A stretch of DNA of 64,000 bases. Origin: Oscheius tipulae (lineage: Eukaryota > Nematoda > Chromadorea > Rhabditida > Rhabditidae). Below are positions 48,201 to 58,832 of the stretch, one piece after another. Numbering within the stretch: the stretch's first letter is position 1; each line of letters opens with the position of its first letter. Made by a program: the position numbers and the translations under genes. Location of the stretch: assembly GCA_037178975.1 (NCBI GenBank), contig JASJZH010000001.1:7486501-7550500 (forward strand). The letters are read 5' to 3'. Under the pieces are notes generated by a model, which was not told the origin of the DNA, searched no databases, and saw nothing but the letters and a program-made list of their open reading frames with translations.

Positions 48201-49825
48201 GATCTCTGCTCAGATCGGTGCCGAACTCGAAGCCAAGGGACAGGCTATTCCTCCTGTCGATACGACCGACACCCGTCTTCTTGCTCCACCCCCTCCATGC
48301 TGTCGTGTATCTCCTGATTCATACTTTTCAAGTGTATTTTCAGCTGGAAGAGAACTGGCCTCTGCTTGCCACCTCTCGCGGTCCATTCGATGCTCACCTT
48401 TTCGGAATGGGAACGGCCACAAAATCCTCTGGTCCGAGCGTATCCACGAAGCCTGCCGCTGCTGCCTTCGCCGCCGCCGATGACATGGACATTGATGAAG
48501 GCGACGCTTGGGGAGCCGACGAGGAGTATCTGATCGATGCCGATGGAAATATCGAAATTGACGAGGGAGAGGTGCCAGGCGGAGCTGACGAGGGAGAAGG
48601 CGGCTGGGACGTTGACGAGGATCTCGATATTCCTGATCTCCCGAAAGACACGACCGGAGAAGAAGCCCTCATCCCGAACAGAGGACAGGCCCCGTCGAGT
48701 TATTGGTCGAATAACAGTCGATTGGTCGCCGACCAGGTTGCTGCCGGAGAATTCGCCGTTGCTGCCAGACTTCTTCATGAACAACTTGGAATTAATAGTG
48801 TTGAGCCCTTCCGCAGCGTATTCATGTCCCTCTATGCCAGGTATTTTCAATTTTTGTCGATAAGTTGAATCCAAGTTTAGATCCAAAACAGCCGCAGAAG
48901 CACTGCCAGCCGGTGGAGCCTATTTCGGCTATCCTCTTCGTAACTGGGAGGCGGCTGTTGGAAAGTCAGTTGCTTTCTTTTTGAATCCAAAAACAATTAT
49001 ACTCAGGAGCGGATTGCCCGCTGTCAACGTTCGTCTATCGGATCTGGCCGCGAAACTCCAGCAATGTTATCTGATGACAACGGCCGGAAAATTCGGTGAA
49101 GTTGTTGTGAAGCTCCGCAAAATTCTCTATCTCGTTCCCATGCTGGTCGTTGACTCCAAGCAGGAGGTACGCGTTGACTGTATTGAGCTAAAATCTGGGT
49201 TATTTTAGGTCGCTGAAGCCGAGCAGCTGATCGCAATCTGCAGAGAATACCTGGCCGCTCTCCTCCTGGAGAGTTCCCGCAAAGAGCTGCCGAAGACTGA
49301 TCCCGACTTTGCAAAGAGAAATGCCGAATTGGCTGCCTACTTCACCCATTTCGAGATGCAGCCGGTACACAGGATTCTCACTCTCCGAGCCGCTGCCAAC
49401 ACCTTCTACAAGCTTAAGAACATGAAGACGTGTGCCTCCTTCTGTAAACGTCTTTTGGATCTCGGTCAGTGTGCTTTCCTTTCAATTAAATTAAACCTGT
49501 TTAGGTCCCAAGCCGGATGTGGCTGCTTCAATCAGAAAACTGCTGAATGCTGCCGAGAGCGATGGAAATGATACTGTCAAGGTACTTTATTTCCAATCTG
49601 AACTCACCTAAATTTCAAATTCAGCTAGCCTACGACGAGTACAATCCATTCGTCGTCTGCTCGCGCAACCTTGTGCCGCTGTACCGCGGCAAACCGCAGA
49701 CGAAGTGCTCGTTCTGCGGCGCATCCTACTCAGAAGACTGCAAGGGAAGCCTCTGTGATGTTTGTCAGGTGGCCGAGATAGGCAAAGATGTCATCGGACT
49801 GCGAATTTCGACCCTGCAAAAGTGA
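45291..49825 (+). CDS. copa: Coatomer subunit alpha (alpha-COP)
   Basis: Alpha-COP is the WD40 scaffold of COPI vesicles that return cargo from Golgi to ER. There are 17 exons: 45291-45336, 45377-45564, 45606-45774, 45816-46037, 46079-46322, 46359-46541, 46586-46841, 46884-47233, 47274-47622, 47662-47905, 48137-48306, 48344-48840, 48881-48964, 49007-49166, 49209-49464, 49505-49581, 49625-49825, giving 1231 residues against about 1224 in vertebrates. Markers are the start [15 protein letters not shown], then [33 protein letters not shown] and [13 protein letters not shown]. The TPR-like middle includes [20 protein letters not shown]. The C-terminal zinc-containing domain ends [16 protein letters not shown]. 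The intron at 46323-46358 (36 nt, stopless) is inferred from conservation. Intron 47906-48136 holds a tRNA-like sequence. The donor after exon 11 is uncertain by a few codons. Confidence 0.98.
47926..48003 (+). repeat. Degenerate tRNA-like sequence in COPA intron
   Basis: An Arg-tRNA-like D-arm (GTGGCCTAATGGCG) and a B-box (CGGTTCGATCC) lie in the 231-nt intron. The T-stem is short and no 7-bp acceptor stem forms, so a working tRNA is unlikely. Confidence 0.5.
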
Positions 49826-50240
49826 TAATCAGATCTGTGTAATATTTATTATACATTTTAACATAAGCTGTTACAAATGGTGGTGATTTTCCCGACTTGT
49901 TTCCCCTACTGCGGTTCTTTTTCCTTGTAGTAATATTTATTTTATCACAATAAAGGGTTTTATGTCTTCGATTCTACTTCTTCTGTCTTGTTTTCTTATC
50001 TAACCCGATCTATCTACAAAATATGCCACTTTTCTATCGATACAGGATTTTCTGCTTGTCTAGCCGGAAGTTTTACAAGAAATTTCGAAGAGATTCTTTA
50101 TTTACAGCCAGTTTTTACCCTGCCGGTTTTGGCGCCCTATTCGCAGCCCTCCCCTTTTCGATCTGCTATGTTTCGTATATAACTTCTCGGCTTTTTGCTT
50201 ATTTCGTACAAAATTCATCTTCTGTAAAAGTAGGCTTCAG
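49826..50240. terminator. 3' region of COPA and upstream of WDR12
   Basis: The 415-bp gap contains AATAAA near 49949, a likely COPA poly(A) signal. No coding exon is seen. Confidence 0.5.
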
Positions 50241-52316
50241 ATGAGCGTCGGCTCGGACACAGAAAACGCCCCGGGCGAGGATCGTCACGTCCAGCTGACG
50301 TTTGTCTCGAAGGAAAAGGAGTTTGTTTTCTATTCAGCCATTTTTAGACTTAATTTTAGACTTCTTGATCTTCCCGAAGCCGTTTTTGATGTGCCCGTCA
50401 CGGCAGATCCTGAAAATTTGAATATTCTTCTGAACAAAACTATTGTAGGAGTCAAAGGTTTGCCTATTCCCCCTCAATTTCGAAAACATCGTCTCTCGCA
50501 GATGATTGGAAAGACAAACGCTTTGAATTTCTGATAGGCGAGACGTTTATTCGGACGTCTCTAGACGAATTCATCGAGGAATATGAAATTGCTACGGTTC
50601 GTTTTCTTGTGCCTTGGTTAAATTCATCTGAAATTGCAGGAAACGGTCATAAAAGTTGAATGTATTCTTAGCCAAGAAGCACCTAAACCTCTGCACGATT
50701 TGTCCGCTCCCGATTGGGTCTCTTCTGTCCATTGTCTTCCGAATTTGTAAGTTCCTCTAACATTCTTAGCCTTCACCGTGGAACTTCGTTTCTGCTCAAA
50801 ATAGCTTGCAGAAAAGTCTGTCACCCACAGGGATCGAACCCGGGGCGTGAGGGCCGAGACGGCGGCTCTTAGCAATACAAGAAGTAGTTCCCTAGCACTT
50901 TAAAGCGCTATAACTGTGTTTGAGGACTGGAAATCCCTAATTGTGGTTACAATCTCTTGCTGAGCTCAAAAACCATGATAAAATGATATTTTGAAAAATA
51001 AATAAGACTTCGGGCCTGTTCGAAGAAAGAGATGTCATATTTTCAGCATTTTCTCAACAACCTACAATGGCGAAGCCGTTTTTTGGGACAAAAAGGCCGG
51101 TGCGAAGATGCTGAGCGTTCAACGGGAGAAGGGAGTCGCCTTCAAGTGCGGAGCCATAGTCTCGACTGGAAAAGGTACGCGTTATATTTTTTGTCTCACC
51201 ATTTCACCTCATTAGGTGACAAGCTGAACGGCTCGCGCTATCTGGTGGGCGGAGACAGCCAAACGATTACTCTATTACAAATTGACGGAGAGACGGCCGA
51301 GGAGAAGGTACAATTCCGTGGACATGAGCGCAGTGTCGAGACGATTTCCATAACAGCCGATTCGTCCAAGTTCCTCTCAGGAAGTTTCGACAGCTGCATC
51401 AAGTTGTGGAATCTGCAAGGTATTTCTATCTTGTCGCAATGAATCCTTCTCTCTAGATACGGACGAGTCCACCGTCTTCGAGAAGGTCAATCCGGAGAAG
51501 GTCAAGAAGCGGAAGGAGACTTTCGTAACCAAGACCCCGATGGTCACTCTGGGAGGACACAAAGACGCCGTCGTTTCGATTCGCTGGTCCACATGGAATC
51601 CGAATCAGGCCGTCTCCGCCTCCTGGGATCACACGATCGTGGTCTGGGACGTCGAGTTGGGCGGAGAGGTGACGAAACTGCGCGGCCAGCGGGCATTTAC
51701 CTCCATCGACGTGAACAAGCAGTCCGGTCTCGTAGTGGCTGGAAGCACTGACGAGGTACCTCGGCTGTTTGATCCGAGGAGTAAAGGTACCGTCTTTTTT
51801 TCTTTTAATGAGTTATGGTTTGCTCGCAAACACAAAGTCACTCGTAGAGATTCTCTACCGTTATCCATTCGTTTCTGTTTAGCATGCGAACATTGAATAC
51901 TCAGTTATGGTTTGGTTAAAAGACTGCCCCACTTCGGCCTGAACTAAGGTCCCGTCATGAAAACAAGAGAGTTACGATAGCAACCTCTCTCTATGGAAGA
52001 GACCACATATCAATTTCAGAAGGAAGCCTCGTGAAGCAGGCATTTATCGGCCATAAAGGATGGGTCTCCTCGGTCAGCTGGAGTCCTCAAGACGAGCGCT
52101 GCTTTGCTTCTGCCTCATTCGATAAGTCCGTCAAAATGTGGGACATCCGGTCAGTTCTAGCCCCACAAAATTATTGATTTCCTCCTCTTCAGATCCGCTA
52201 AAACCTCGCTTTTTGATATTCAAGGACATGAGGATCGTGTCCTGTGTGTCGACTGGGATAACGGCCTGATTGCTTCCGGATCCGTCGATTGCACCGTCAA
52301 AGCTTTCAAAGTTTAG
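50241..52316 (+). CDS. wdr12: Ribosome biogenesis WD-repeat protein WDR12 (Ytm1)
   Basis: WDR12 works with PES1 and BOP1 in maturation of the 60S ribosomal subunit in the nucleolus. Exons: 50241-50320, 50360-50457, 50502-50596, 50640-50746, 51047-51174, 51216-51419, 51457-51786, 52020-52149, 52193-52316, giving 431 residues, the family size. The N-terminal ubiquitin-like NLE domain ([31 protein letters not shown]) precedes seven WD repeats ([63 protein letters not shown]). The ATG directly follows GTAGGCTTCAG, a candidate spliced-leader acceptor. The intron 50747-51046 carries a tRNA-derived element. CIR1 follows after 178 bp. Confidence 0.96.
50815..50890 (-). repeat. tRNA-derived element (family 1), antisense in WDR12 intron
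   Basis: The minus strand reads ACTACTTCTTGTATTGCTAA, then GAGCC, and about 35 nt later CCCGGGTTCGATCC. It shares the A-box block with the copies in the RGS and CIR1 introns. Confidence 0.65.
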
Positions 52317-52494
52317 CATTTTGTTCAATTCAAATTTATTACATGTTTTTTGTTGACCTTTATTGTTGATTAAACGTTGTTTTCTCTTCCATCGGATCGA
52401 ATCCATTCACGTTTCTCACGTTCCAGTACCTTACTTCTCCGTATTTATATAAGACAATGTCATTCTAGGCACAATCTAAAACACAACAGTCAAG

Positions 52495-54742
52495 ATGGGA
52501 AAGGGATTCCAAAATTTCATGTCCAAGAAGGACTTCCATCCAAGTGCCTGGTGGAATTTAAAGAAGGTCTGGGAGGCAAAACAGGTGGAAACACAGAAGA
52601 AGAAGCGCGAAGATGAGCTCCGGGTCCAGTACGAGAAGGAACAGGAAATGCTTAACAACAAGTTTGTCTCCTTATCGTTTACTTCAAAAAACGACAAATT
52701 CAGAGCTCTGCTCGGAGATGAAAAAGCCAAAATGGGTCTCTCGTTCATGTACGAGGCTCCCGCGGGGATGGCGAAACGAGAGGAACCGAAGGAGGAGCCG
52801 AAGTTCGAGTGGCAGAGAAAGTACCAGGCTCCGCGTGAAGAATGGGCCAAAAACAACGAGCTCATTCAGGATCAACCCTTTGGAATCCAGGTACCCTTCG
52901 AGATAGCTCCGTCTTCTAATAAGAACATTCAGGTTCGCAATGTCCGCTGCTGCAAATGTCACAAGTGGGGGCATCTAAACACGGACAGCGAATGTCCACT
53001 TTTCGGCATGAGTGGAAACTACGACGATGCTGGATGTAAGTTCTACAAGGCTTGACTACTCCCTATGGGCTTTCGTTTCACATACGACTTTGATTTTTGA
53101 AGGAAACAAATGAAAATGGCATGGAAGAAGCCAATTAACACACGCTCACGTCATTTCCTAGTCATAAAGACCGAAAATAATAATTTGTCGCGTTGTGGAC
53201 TCGAACCCGGGTTGTCCGGTCCGTACCGGTGCGCCTTAGCAATACACGAAGTAGGATCTTCTTTACGCAGAAGTCGCAACAAAGTTCTGGTTGTTTAGAT
53301 CGCAACAATCCGTCGGACCTGATTAAGGAGTTCCGGAAGGGCAAGGACAGAGCCGGACCCTCGGATGTGAAGAAGGACATCATGGACGACGAGTGGGTCG
53401 ACAAGGAACAGCTGGCCGAGAGTATGAGGGAAGAACACGGATTCAAGCTCAAGGGGCATGTCCTCAGCGGTAAGACATCCTTTTTGTTTCGTAGTAAACT
53501 TCTTAAATGTAGACATTCAAATGGATCAGCAGCTGCAGATGAGACAGACGGCCAAGCCGGTCAACGAGGTCGATGAAATGAAGGACTTTTTGATGAATCT
53601 GTCGGACAAGGAGAAGAAGAAGCTGATGAAGAAATTGATGGGTGCGGAGAAGAGCAGCAAGAAGTCGAAGAAGGACAAGAAGAAGGAGAAGAAAAGCAAG
53701 AAGGTTCGCGTGAAGAAGGAGGAGGTTTCCAGCTCTGAGTCAGGTTCATCTTTTTGATCATTTTATCTATTTTTAGCAGAATAAAGGCGGACATAATCCA
53801 TCAAAACTTTACATCTTGTCACATTTCCAGATTCAACACCACCGCGAAAGAAACGACACGATTCCGAGAGCCGTCAGCATGATTCTCGCTCGAAGAAGGA
53901 CGCCTCTGGTGAGTAGCGTTCGTTTGCGCGTAACCCTAGCCTTTTCAGTACGATCCAAAGTGAAGGAAGAGCCCGTGAGCGATGAGGATCGTCATAGACA
54001 CCATGACTCGAACGAGAGGCGCGAGAAACGCCGCCGACACGATTCTACGGACGATGAAAGACGGACCTCGAGGAGGGAGGAAAGTAGCAGAAGGAAGGAA
54101 ACAGAGGATAGGAGAAGACACGGTAATCCTTGTTTTCAGCTGGTTTTAAAGCTCGATTTTCCAGAAAGCCGGTCTCCAGTCCGATCTCATCATCGTCGGC
54201 GCCACGACTCTGATTCGGACACTGAGAAGAGTCCGAAGAAGTCGAATCAGTTCGGTAAGTAACTACTTTTATTGGAAGAACTGAAATGTCGTTCTGAACG
54301 AGCTTAGTATAGTTGGTACAATAAGGAGAGCCACTACCGTAACCCATTTGTATTCATGCCGGGACCTTCGTTCAAGCCAAAACGAAGCATCCATTTTAGC
54401 TAAAAAAAATTTGGCAATAGATTCAATATTTGCGTCCTTAATCGGTCCCGCCACGAAAACAAATGACTTCGTAATGAACAAGTCATATGTCATCTTCGTT
54501 GCCGAAAACTCCGCATTCTTTCTAACTCTTAGTTTTCAGATCTGTCGAAAGTGAAGTCGGAGCCCATGTCAGATGAGGATACCTCTGCTCCGACGTTTCC
54601 CAACTACCCAAAGACCTCATCGCCGGAAGCCAGAAGACAGCGAAGGAGTCGTTCTCGTGAGGACCGAAGAGACAGACGGAGGAGATCCAGTTCGAGGGAG
54701 GAGCGTCATCGCGACAGCAGAAGAAGAAGGAGTCGCAGCTGA
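52495..54742 (+). CDS. cir1: CIR1-like corepressor/splicing-associated protein (zinc knuckle, RS tail)
   Basis: CIR1 links the CSL/RBPJ repressor to deacetylases and is also associated with splicing factors. Exons: 52495-52661, 52704-52890, 52933-53035, 53299-53469, 53513-53743, 53831-53908, 53949-54122, 54165-54254, 54540-54742, giving 467 residues. The CIR_N region starts [20 protein letters not shown]. Conserved blocks follow: [12 protein letters not shown], then DQPFGIQ joined to [20 protein letters not shown], a C-x2-C-x4-H-x6-C knuckle. A Lys-rich stretch ([20 protein letters not shown]) and an Arg/Ser-rich tail end RRRRSRS. The first two introns are each 42 nt, frame-preserving and stopless; alignment with the vertebrate protein shows both must be removed. 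Intron 53036-53298 carries a tRNA-derived element. Confidence 0.96.
53187..53265 (-). repeat. tRNA-derived element (family 1), antisense in CIR1 intron
   Basis: The minus strand reads CTACTTCGTGTATTGCTAAG, then GCGC, a short perfect hairpin (CCGGT-ACGG-ACCGG), and the B-box CGGGTTCGAGTCC. This is the clearest copy of family 1. No acceptor stem closes. Confidence 0.65.
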
Positions 54743-54905
54743 GGTTGTTCTCTATCTATTTGTACTCCCTAAAATGCCATCGTATGGCTCTATTCGATTC
54801 AATAAATCTCCTATTGGCTGCTTCGCTTTTAAATTTTGGGTCGTTCCATTGATTTTTGTCTTCTTGTGCTCTTTTGTACAGTATTAGTAGCCTCAGATCT
54901 CAAAG

Positions 54906-55216
54906 ATGGATGAGTACGAGTCTCCCGACTACTACAAAAAAGCCACAGCTGAACAGGAACTCCAGATGCAGGCATTGAAATTGGTGAGATAGGAATAAGC
55001 TCAAACAAATACGTCTTTCAGGAGGAAAAGACCCTTGTGGAAATGCTGAATAAGCTTCAGCACAGAAAATTCCAACTCCTAAAGGAAGGAGACCGTCTGA
55101 ACAAGGTTGCGGCGGTGAGTAAAACAACAGAAGATAGTCTGAACAGGCATTTCCAGGGAAAGACTATTAAAGAACAGGGGACGTCGGATGGAGCGAGAAC
55201 AACAAACGTCAGCTAA
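54906..55216 (+). CDS. Small helical protein, 76 residues, unrecognised
   Basis: Exons: 54906-54983, 55022-55114, 55157-55216, all phase 0, with 38- and 42-nt introns. The product starts MDEYESPDYYKKATAEQELQ and contains one amphipathic helix (EEKTLVEMLNKLQHRKFQLL), then a polar tail ending ARTTNVS. The short coiled helix with an EE-TLL-like start loosely resembles SNAPC5, but the match is too short to assign. It lies 163 bp after CIR1 on the same strand, consistent with a shared transcript. A possible poly(A) signal AATAAA is near 55230. Confidence 0.62.
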
Positions 55217-55318
55217 CATCTTTATCACAGAATAAAACTTTTTTCTGGCTGGCAATGTGGCCTATCCCGTATTGTGAGCAAGAAACCCGTGCTTGAATTA
55301 ATAGCGAGATCGTCGGCA

Positions 55319-58300
55319 TCAGATGTGAGTCGAGGGAACAGAAAAATGGTATTGGGGTGGACGAACAAGTGTCGGCGGTTTACTGGGAGCCGGGGTTTTG
55401 GGCAAAAAGGCCGAGGTCGGGGATTCGTAGGCTGAATCAGTGGGCGAGGTGAAGCTCCTCTCGTAGACGTAGTCTCGCGAATAGTAGTCCTGTGAGACGT
55501 AATCTTTGTGAACGAGAGGAGGGAGAAGATTCCCTTGTCGACAGACGGTCATTTTTCGTCGGGGACGACGAAGAGCCAGTATGAGAACGACGACAGCAAG
55601 TAAGAGCAGTACTACGCCGAGGACTAGCGGCCAGAACATTCCCTGGAAATAAAGGGGTCTATACATGCGAATCTTTAGGTCAAGTCCCTCTGGGAAAATT
55701 GGTGCAGACTTTCTCAGATGGCGCAGTCGGTTAGCGCTCCGTCTACAAAACAACTCTAGTTAGAATCCCGCATAGGTTAGACTTTTTTGTCTTCTGATGA
55801 AAGCCTTGAAAACATCTTCAGAAAGGTTTTGAGTCGTAAGGTGGTCTCTAATCTTAACCATTGCTAAAAAAGGAGACAAACCTGAAGGAAGGAGCATTCT
55901 TCGAGATCGACTAATTCCAGCCCTTTGAATTTGGGCGGAGATGCACAGAGAGCTCCGGACATAAGCCGAAGTTCCCTCAAGGAACAGTCACAATGCCAAG
56001 GATTTCCTTCCAAGTAGAGCTGGGGAATTCGATTGAAGTTGGCAAAGGCCGGAATGGAAGACAGCTGATTGCCTCGAAGATCCAGGTATCGAAGAGGAGA
56101 GGGCGAAGTGAAGGCGTTCTGGGAGATCGTGGAAAGCGAACAATCAGCCAAAGAGAGCCAGACCAGAGAGGAAAGGGAAACGAAGGCTGACATCTGAAAT
56201 CGCTTGGTACTTGGTTTGTCATTGAACCTACATGAATTCCTCTGAGATTTCTAGACTGACTGACGTTCAGGTACTGCAGATGGGGAAGAGAGTCAAAGGA
56301 AGCTGTGTCCAGAACAACCAAGAGGTTGTCGGAAAGGTCGAGTAGACGCAGTCGAGGGAGAGGCCAGGCGTTACCGGGTAGTCGACTGATCTGGAGAGAG
56401 ATCATTTTCAGAATGGCTCGGAACTATCGGTACAGTTCTAGGTGATATGAGTCACAGTCAAGGACAGTCAGGGCTCAGAACAGCAAAGGAATAGTTCAGT
56501 GGATATCAGGTACTATCAGTCCTAGTGAGAGTGAATGCAGTAGAGTTAACTGTTTTGAGTACTGGAAGATGGGACAGAGAGTCTACAGATGGTCGACTTA
56601 CCTGATTACTAGTCATAGGTAGCCGTTTTGACTACTGGGAGAAGATTAGAGAGCCTACTTACCTGGTTACTGGTCAAGTTCAGAGTAGTCAGTGCGTCCA
56701 GCCCAAAGAATGCGCCATCTTCCAGCTCCGACAGAAGGTTCTCCGACAAGTCCAGCTCTTGTAGACTCTTCTGAGCGGAGAACATTCCCGATTCTAGCTG
56801 AAAATCGCTTAGATAGAACAGACTTGAACAGGCAAACTCACACCAGAAAGAAGATTCTGTTTCAGGTTGAGTCTTTCCAGGCTGGGAAGAGTTGACATGA
56901 GACTAGCTGGCATTGACAACAGCTTATTGCCTGACAGGTCTAACTGCCTCAAAGTCATTGGACGAAAGACAGTCGGTGGCAGATAGGACATTTTGTTCTC
57001 CGACAGATTCAGTTCTTCCAGTCCCGACAGTCCGACAAAAGTGAGCGGCGTCAATTGGAGCTCGTTGTGAGCCATGTTCAAGGACTGTAATTATGCTAAT
57101 TCGGTTATTATTAAGACAAGAGAAACAGGACAGAGAGAGGACAGATGGCGGCCTGGGGTGGACAAGGCAGCTGGCTGTCAAGTGGCATTACCTGTCTCTC
57201 TGAAGACAAACAACAAACCTTGAGATTCTTCAGATAGCGAAAGATGTTGTTGGGAAGAGACAAGAGGCGGTTGTGTCCTAGATCCAGATGTTTCAGAGAA
57301 GACAGCGAGCCAAATACGTCAGCTGGGAGTAGAGTCAGCGAGTTGTTGGCCATCGAGAGCCATTCCAGATCTGGAAAAGTTTCGTTTTTGGTAGTCAGCC
57401 TCTTTTGTTCAAGGGACTCCACAGACTCTGGCAACGGTTTCGGGTGCCATGTAATATCTGAACCAGGGAGCTGCGTGACCTGATTCGCATTCTGTGAGCC
57501 TGCCCGTCTGTATCTTATCTCTGTGCTATTGTTTCTTATATTCTCGGCAGTGAGCCAAATTTTTTTTAAAGGTTTTTCGAAAACGAAAATACGGGACCCC
57601 ATCCACATTTTGAGACATTCACTCGTATTGCTACTTGTTTTTTTGTTGTTATAGAAAAAACTTTGCGGAAATCCAGTATTGGACACAATGGTATTTGTCT
57701 TAATCTTTCAGCAATGCATCTATGGCGCGGGCTACGGATCGCGGGTTCGGATCCCCGATTAAAAAATTTATTTGGCTTACTGCTGCTATTCGTTGGAAAT
57801 GGACTATAGCACTCCGACTACAAAACAAAAGAGGCCATGTTCGACTCCCGCATGGAGCTAATCTTTTTGTCCTTTTTGTTTTGTTTCTTCGAATCCTCCG
57901 AAACACCATTAGAAGGTTTTTTTTGCCCAGTTGACCCCACTCAGATTACCAACGAAAGATGGCCCTCACACCCAGACAGGGGGTCCCTCCACAGTGTCTT
58001 TTGTCCCGACCAGGACCGAAAGAAGCCGACAGGTGGTCGCGGGTTGCGCAAACGTGTCCGCTAGTCCTAATTACGAGACAGGTAGGTCTGAACGCCTGAT
58101 TGGTCCACTCAGAATAATGGATGATATGTCATATGAAGGTAATTTCCTTCTTGGTACAATCTCACTGTGGCCACTTGTCGGCTGATCCCGGGGGTCAATG
58201 GCCGGATTGAAGGAACAAAAGACGCGGCGACTTTTAGACCCACATGCCTCAATTATGAGGATCTCAGAGGAGGCGAGGAGGATCATCCTCATAGCCTCGC

Positions 58301-58832
58301 GATGCCATCTCTCTCGAACGGTCGTAAATCGGTAGCAGAAAGTACTTGAGATGGCGTCTGATAAGCTGTTTGCACTATTGCATACCCCACTATTACCGCA
58401 CTATCGGATCTCAGAGTGTTTTGAAAAGTCAAGGTGGCATTATAGACCTAGCCAGCTTCGCCGTCTTTTCAGAACCCGAGAAAAACATCGGCGGGAATCG
58501 AACCCAGCTTGCTCAGTACCCTAGCGCACTAACCGCTGAGCTACACATACCGAGCGACTGCGGCGCTTCCCGCTGAGCGGCTCATGCGCAGCTAATAGAA
58601 TACGAAAAGATGACTTACTCGGATAGACACTGAGATCGTCAGCCGTCAAACGAGAGAGACTATTTGAAGAGAGATCGAGTCGAGTAGTCCTCGGATCCAG
58701 AAGAATTGGAAATGTTCGGAAGCCGGCATTGGAACAGATGACAGTGCCACCGGAGGAACAGACACAGCCGGATTGACATGCAGAGCTGAGACGAAAGAGA
58801 AGGAGAAGGAGAGGAAAGAGATCGACCCACAT
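55319..58832 (-). CDS. Single-pass leucine-rich-repeat membrane protein
   Basis: This looks like a cell-surface recognition or adhesion receptor. Exons: 58832-58619, 57370-57219, 57084-56842, 56797-56663, 56390-56232, 56193-55882, 55642-55319, giving 512 residues. A signal peptide (LFPLLLLLFRLSSAC) precedes an LRR N-cap (CQSGCVCSSGGTVICSNAGF) and about 11 LRRs (LEWLSMANNSLTLLPADVF, LKHLDLGHNRLLSLPNNIF, LRQLDLSGNKLLSMPASL). An LRR C-cap follows (NPWHCDCSLRELRL with later cysteines), then a membrane helix (LVLGVVLLLLAVVVLILA), RRPRRK, and a Tyr-rich cytoplasmic tail (KDYVSQDYYSRDYVYE). There are no Ig or kinase domains. Similar LRR-TM proteins guide axons or dendrites, but no orthologue is assigned. 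Introns 57371-58618 and 55643-55881 carry tRNA-like sequences. Confidence 0.92.
55709..55785 (+). repeat. Degenerate tRNA-like element (family 2) in LRR-gene intron
   Basis: It has TGGCGCAGTCGGTTAGCGCT, then CCGTCTACAAAACAAC, and a decayed B-box (GTTAGAATCCCGCAT). It shares CTACAAAACAA and TCCCGCAT with 57795-57866. It lies antisense to the host gene. Confidence 0.5.
57710..57866 (+). repeat. Two degenerate tRNA-like units in LRR-gene intron
   Basis: The first (57715-57762) has CGCGGGTTCGGATCCCCG, a B-box-like palindrome. The second (57795-57866) has AGCACTCCGACTACAAAACA and GTTCGACTCCCGCATGG, matching family 2. Both are antisense to the host gene and neither folds as a complete tRNA. Confidence 0.45.
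58490..58570 (-). repeat. tRNA pseudogene or tRNA-derived element in LRR-gene intron
   Basis: The minus strand carries a classical D-arm (TAGCTCAGCGGTTAGTGCGC) and B-box (GGGTTCGATTCCCGCC). The T-stem forms 4 bp, but no acceptor stem pairs across the ends. It is the best-preserved tRNA-like sequence in the window. Confidence 0.5.

Noticed and set aside
57111-57686. 191-codon minus-strand frame around the second LRR exon
   Set aside because: The real exon (57219-57370) explains the LRR part; the rest is intron read-through.
58490-58570. Functional tRNA gene
   Set aside because: D-arm and B-box are good, but the acceptor stem does not pair. The same holds for the other tRNA-like sequences.
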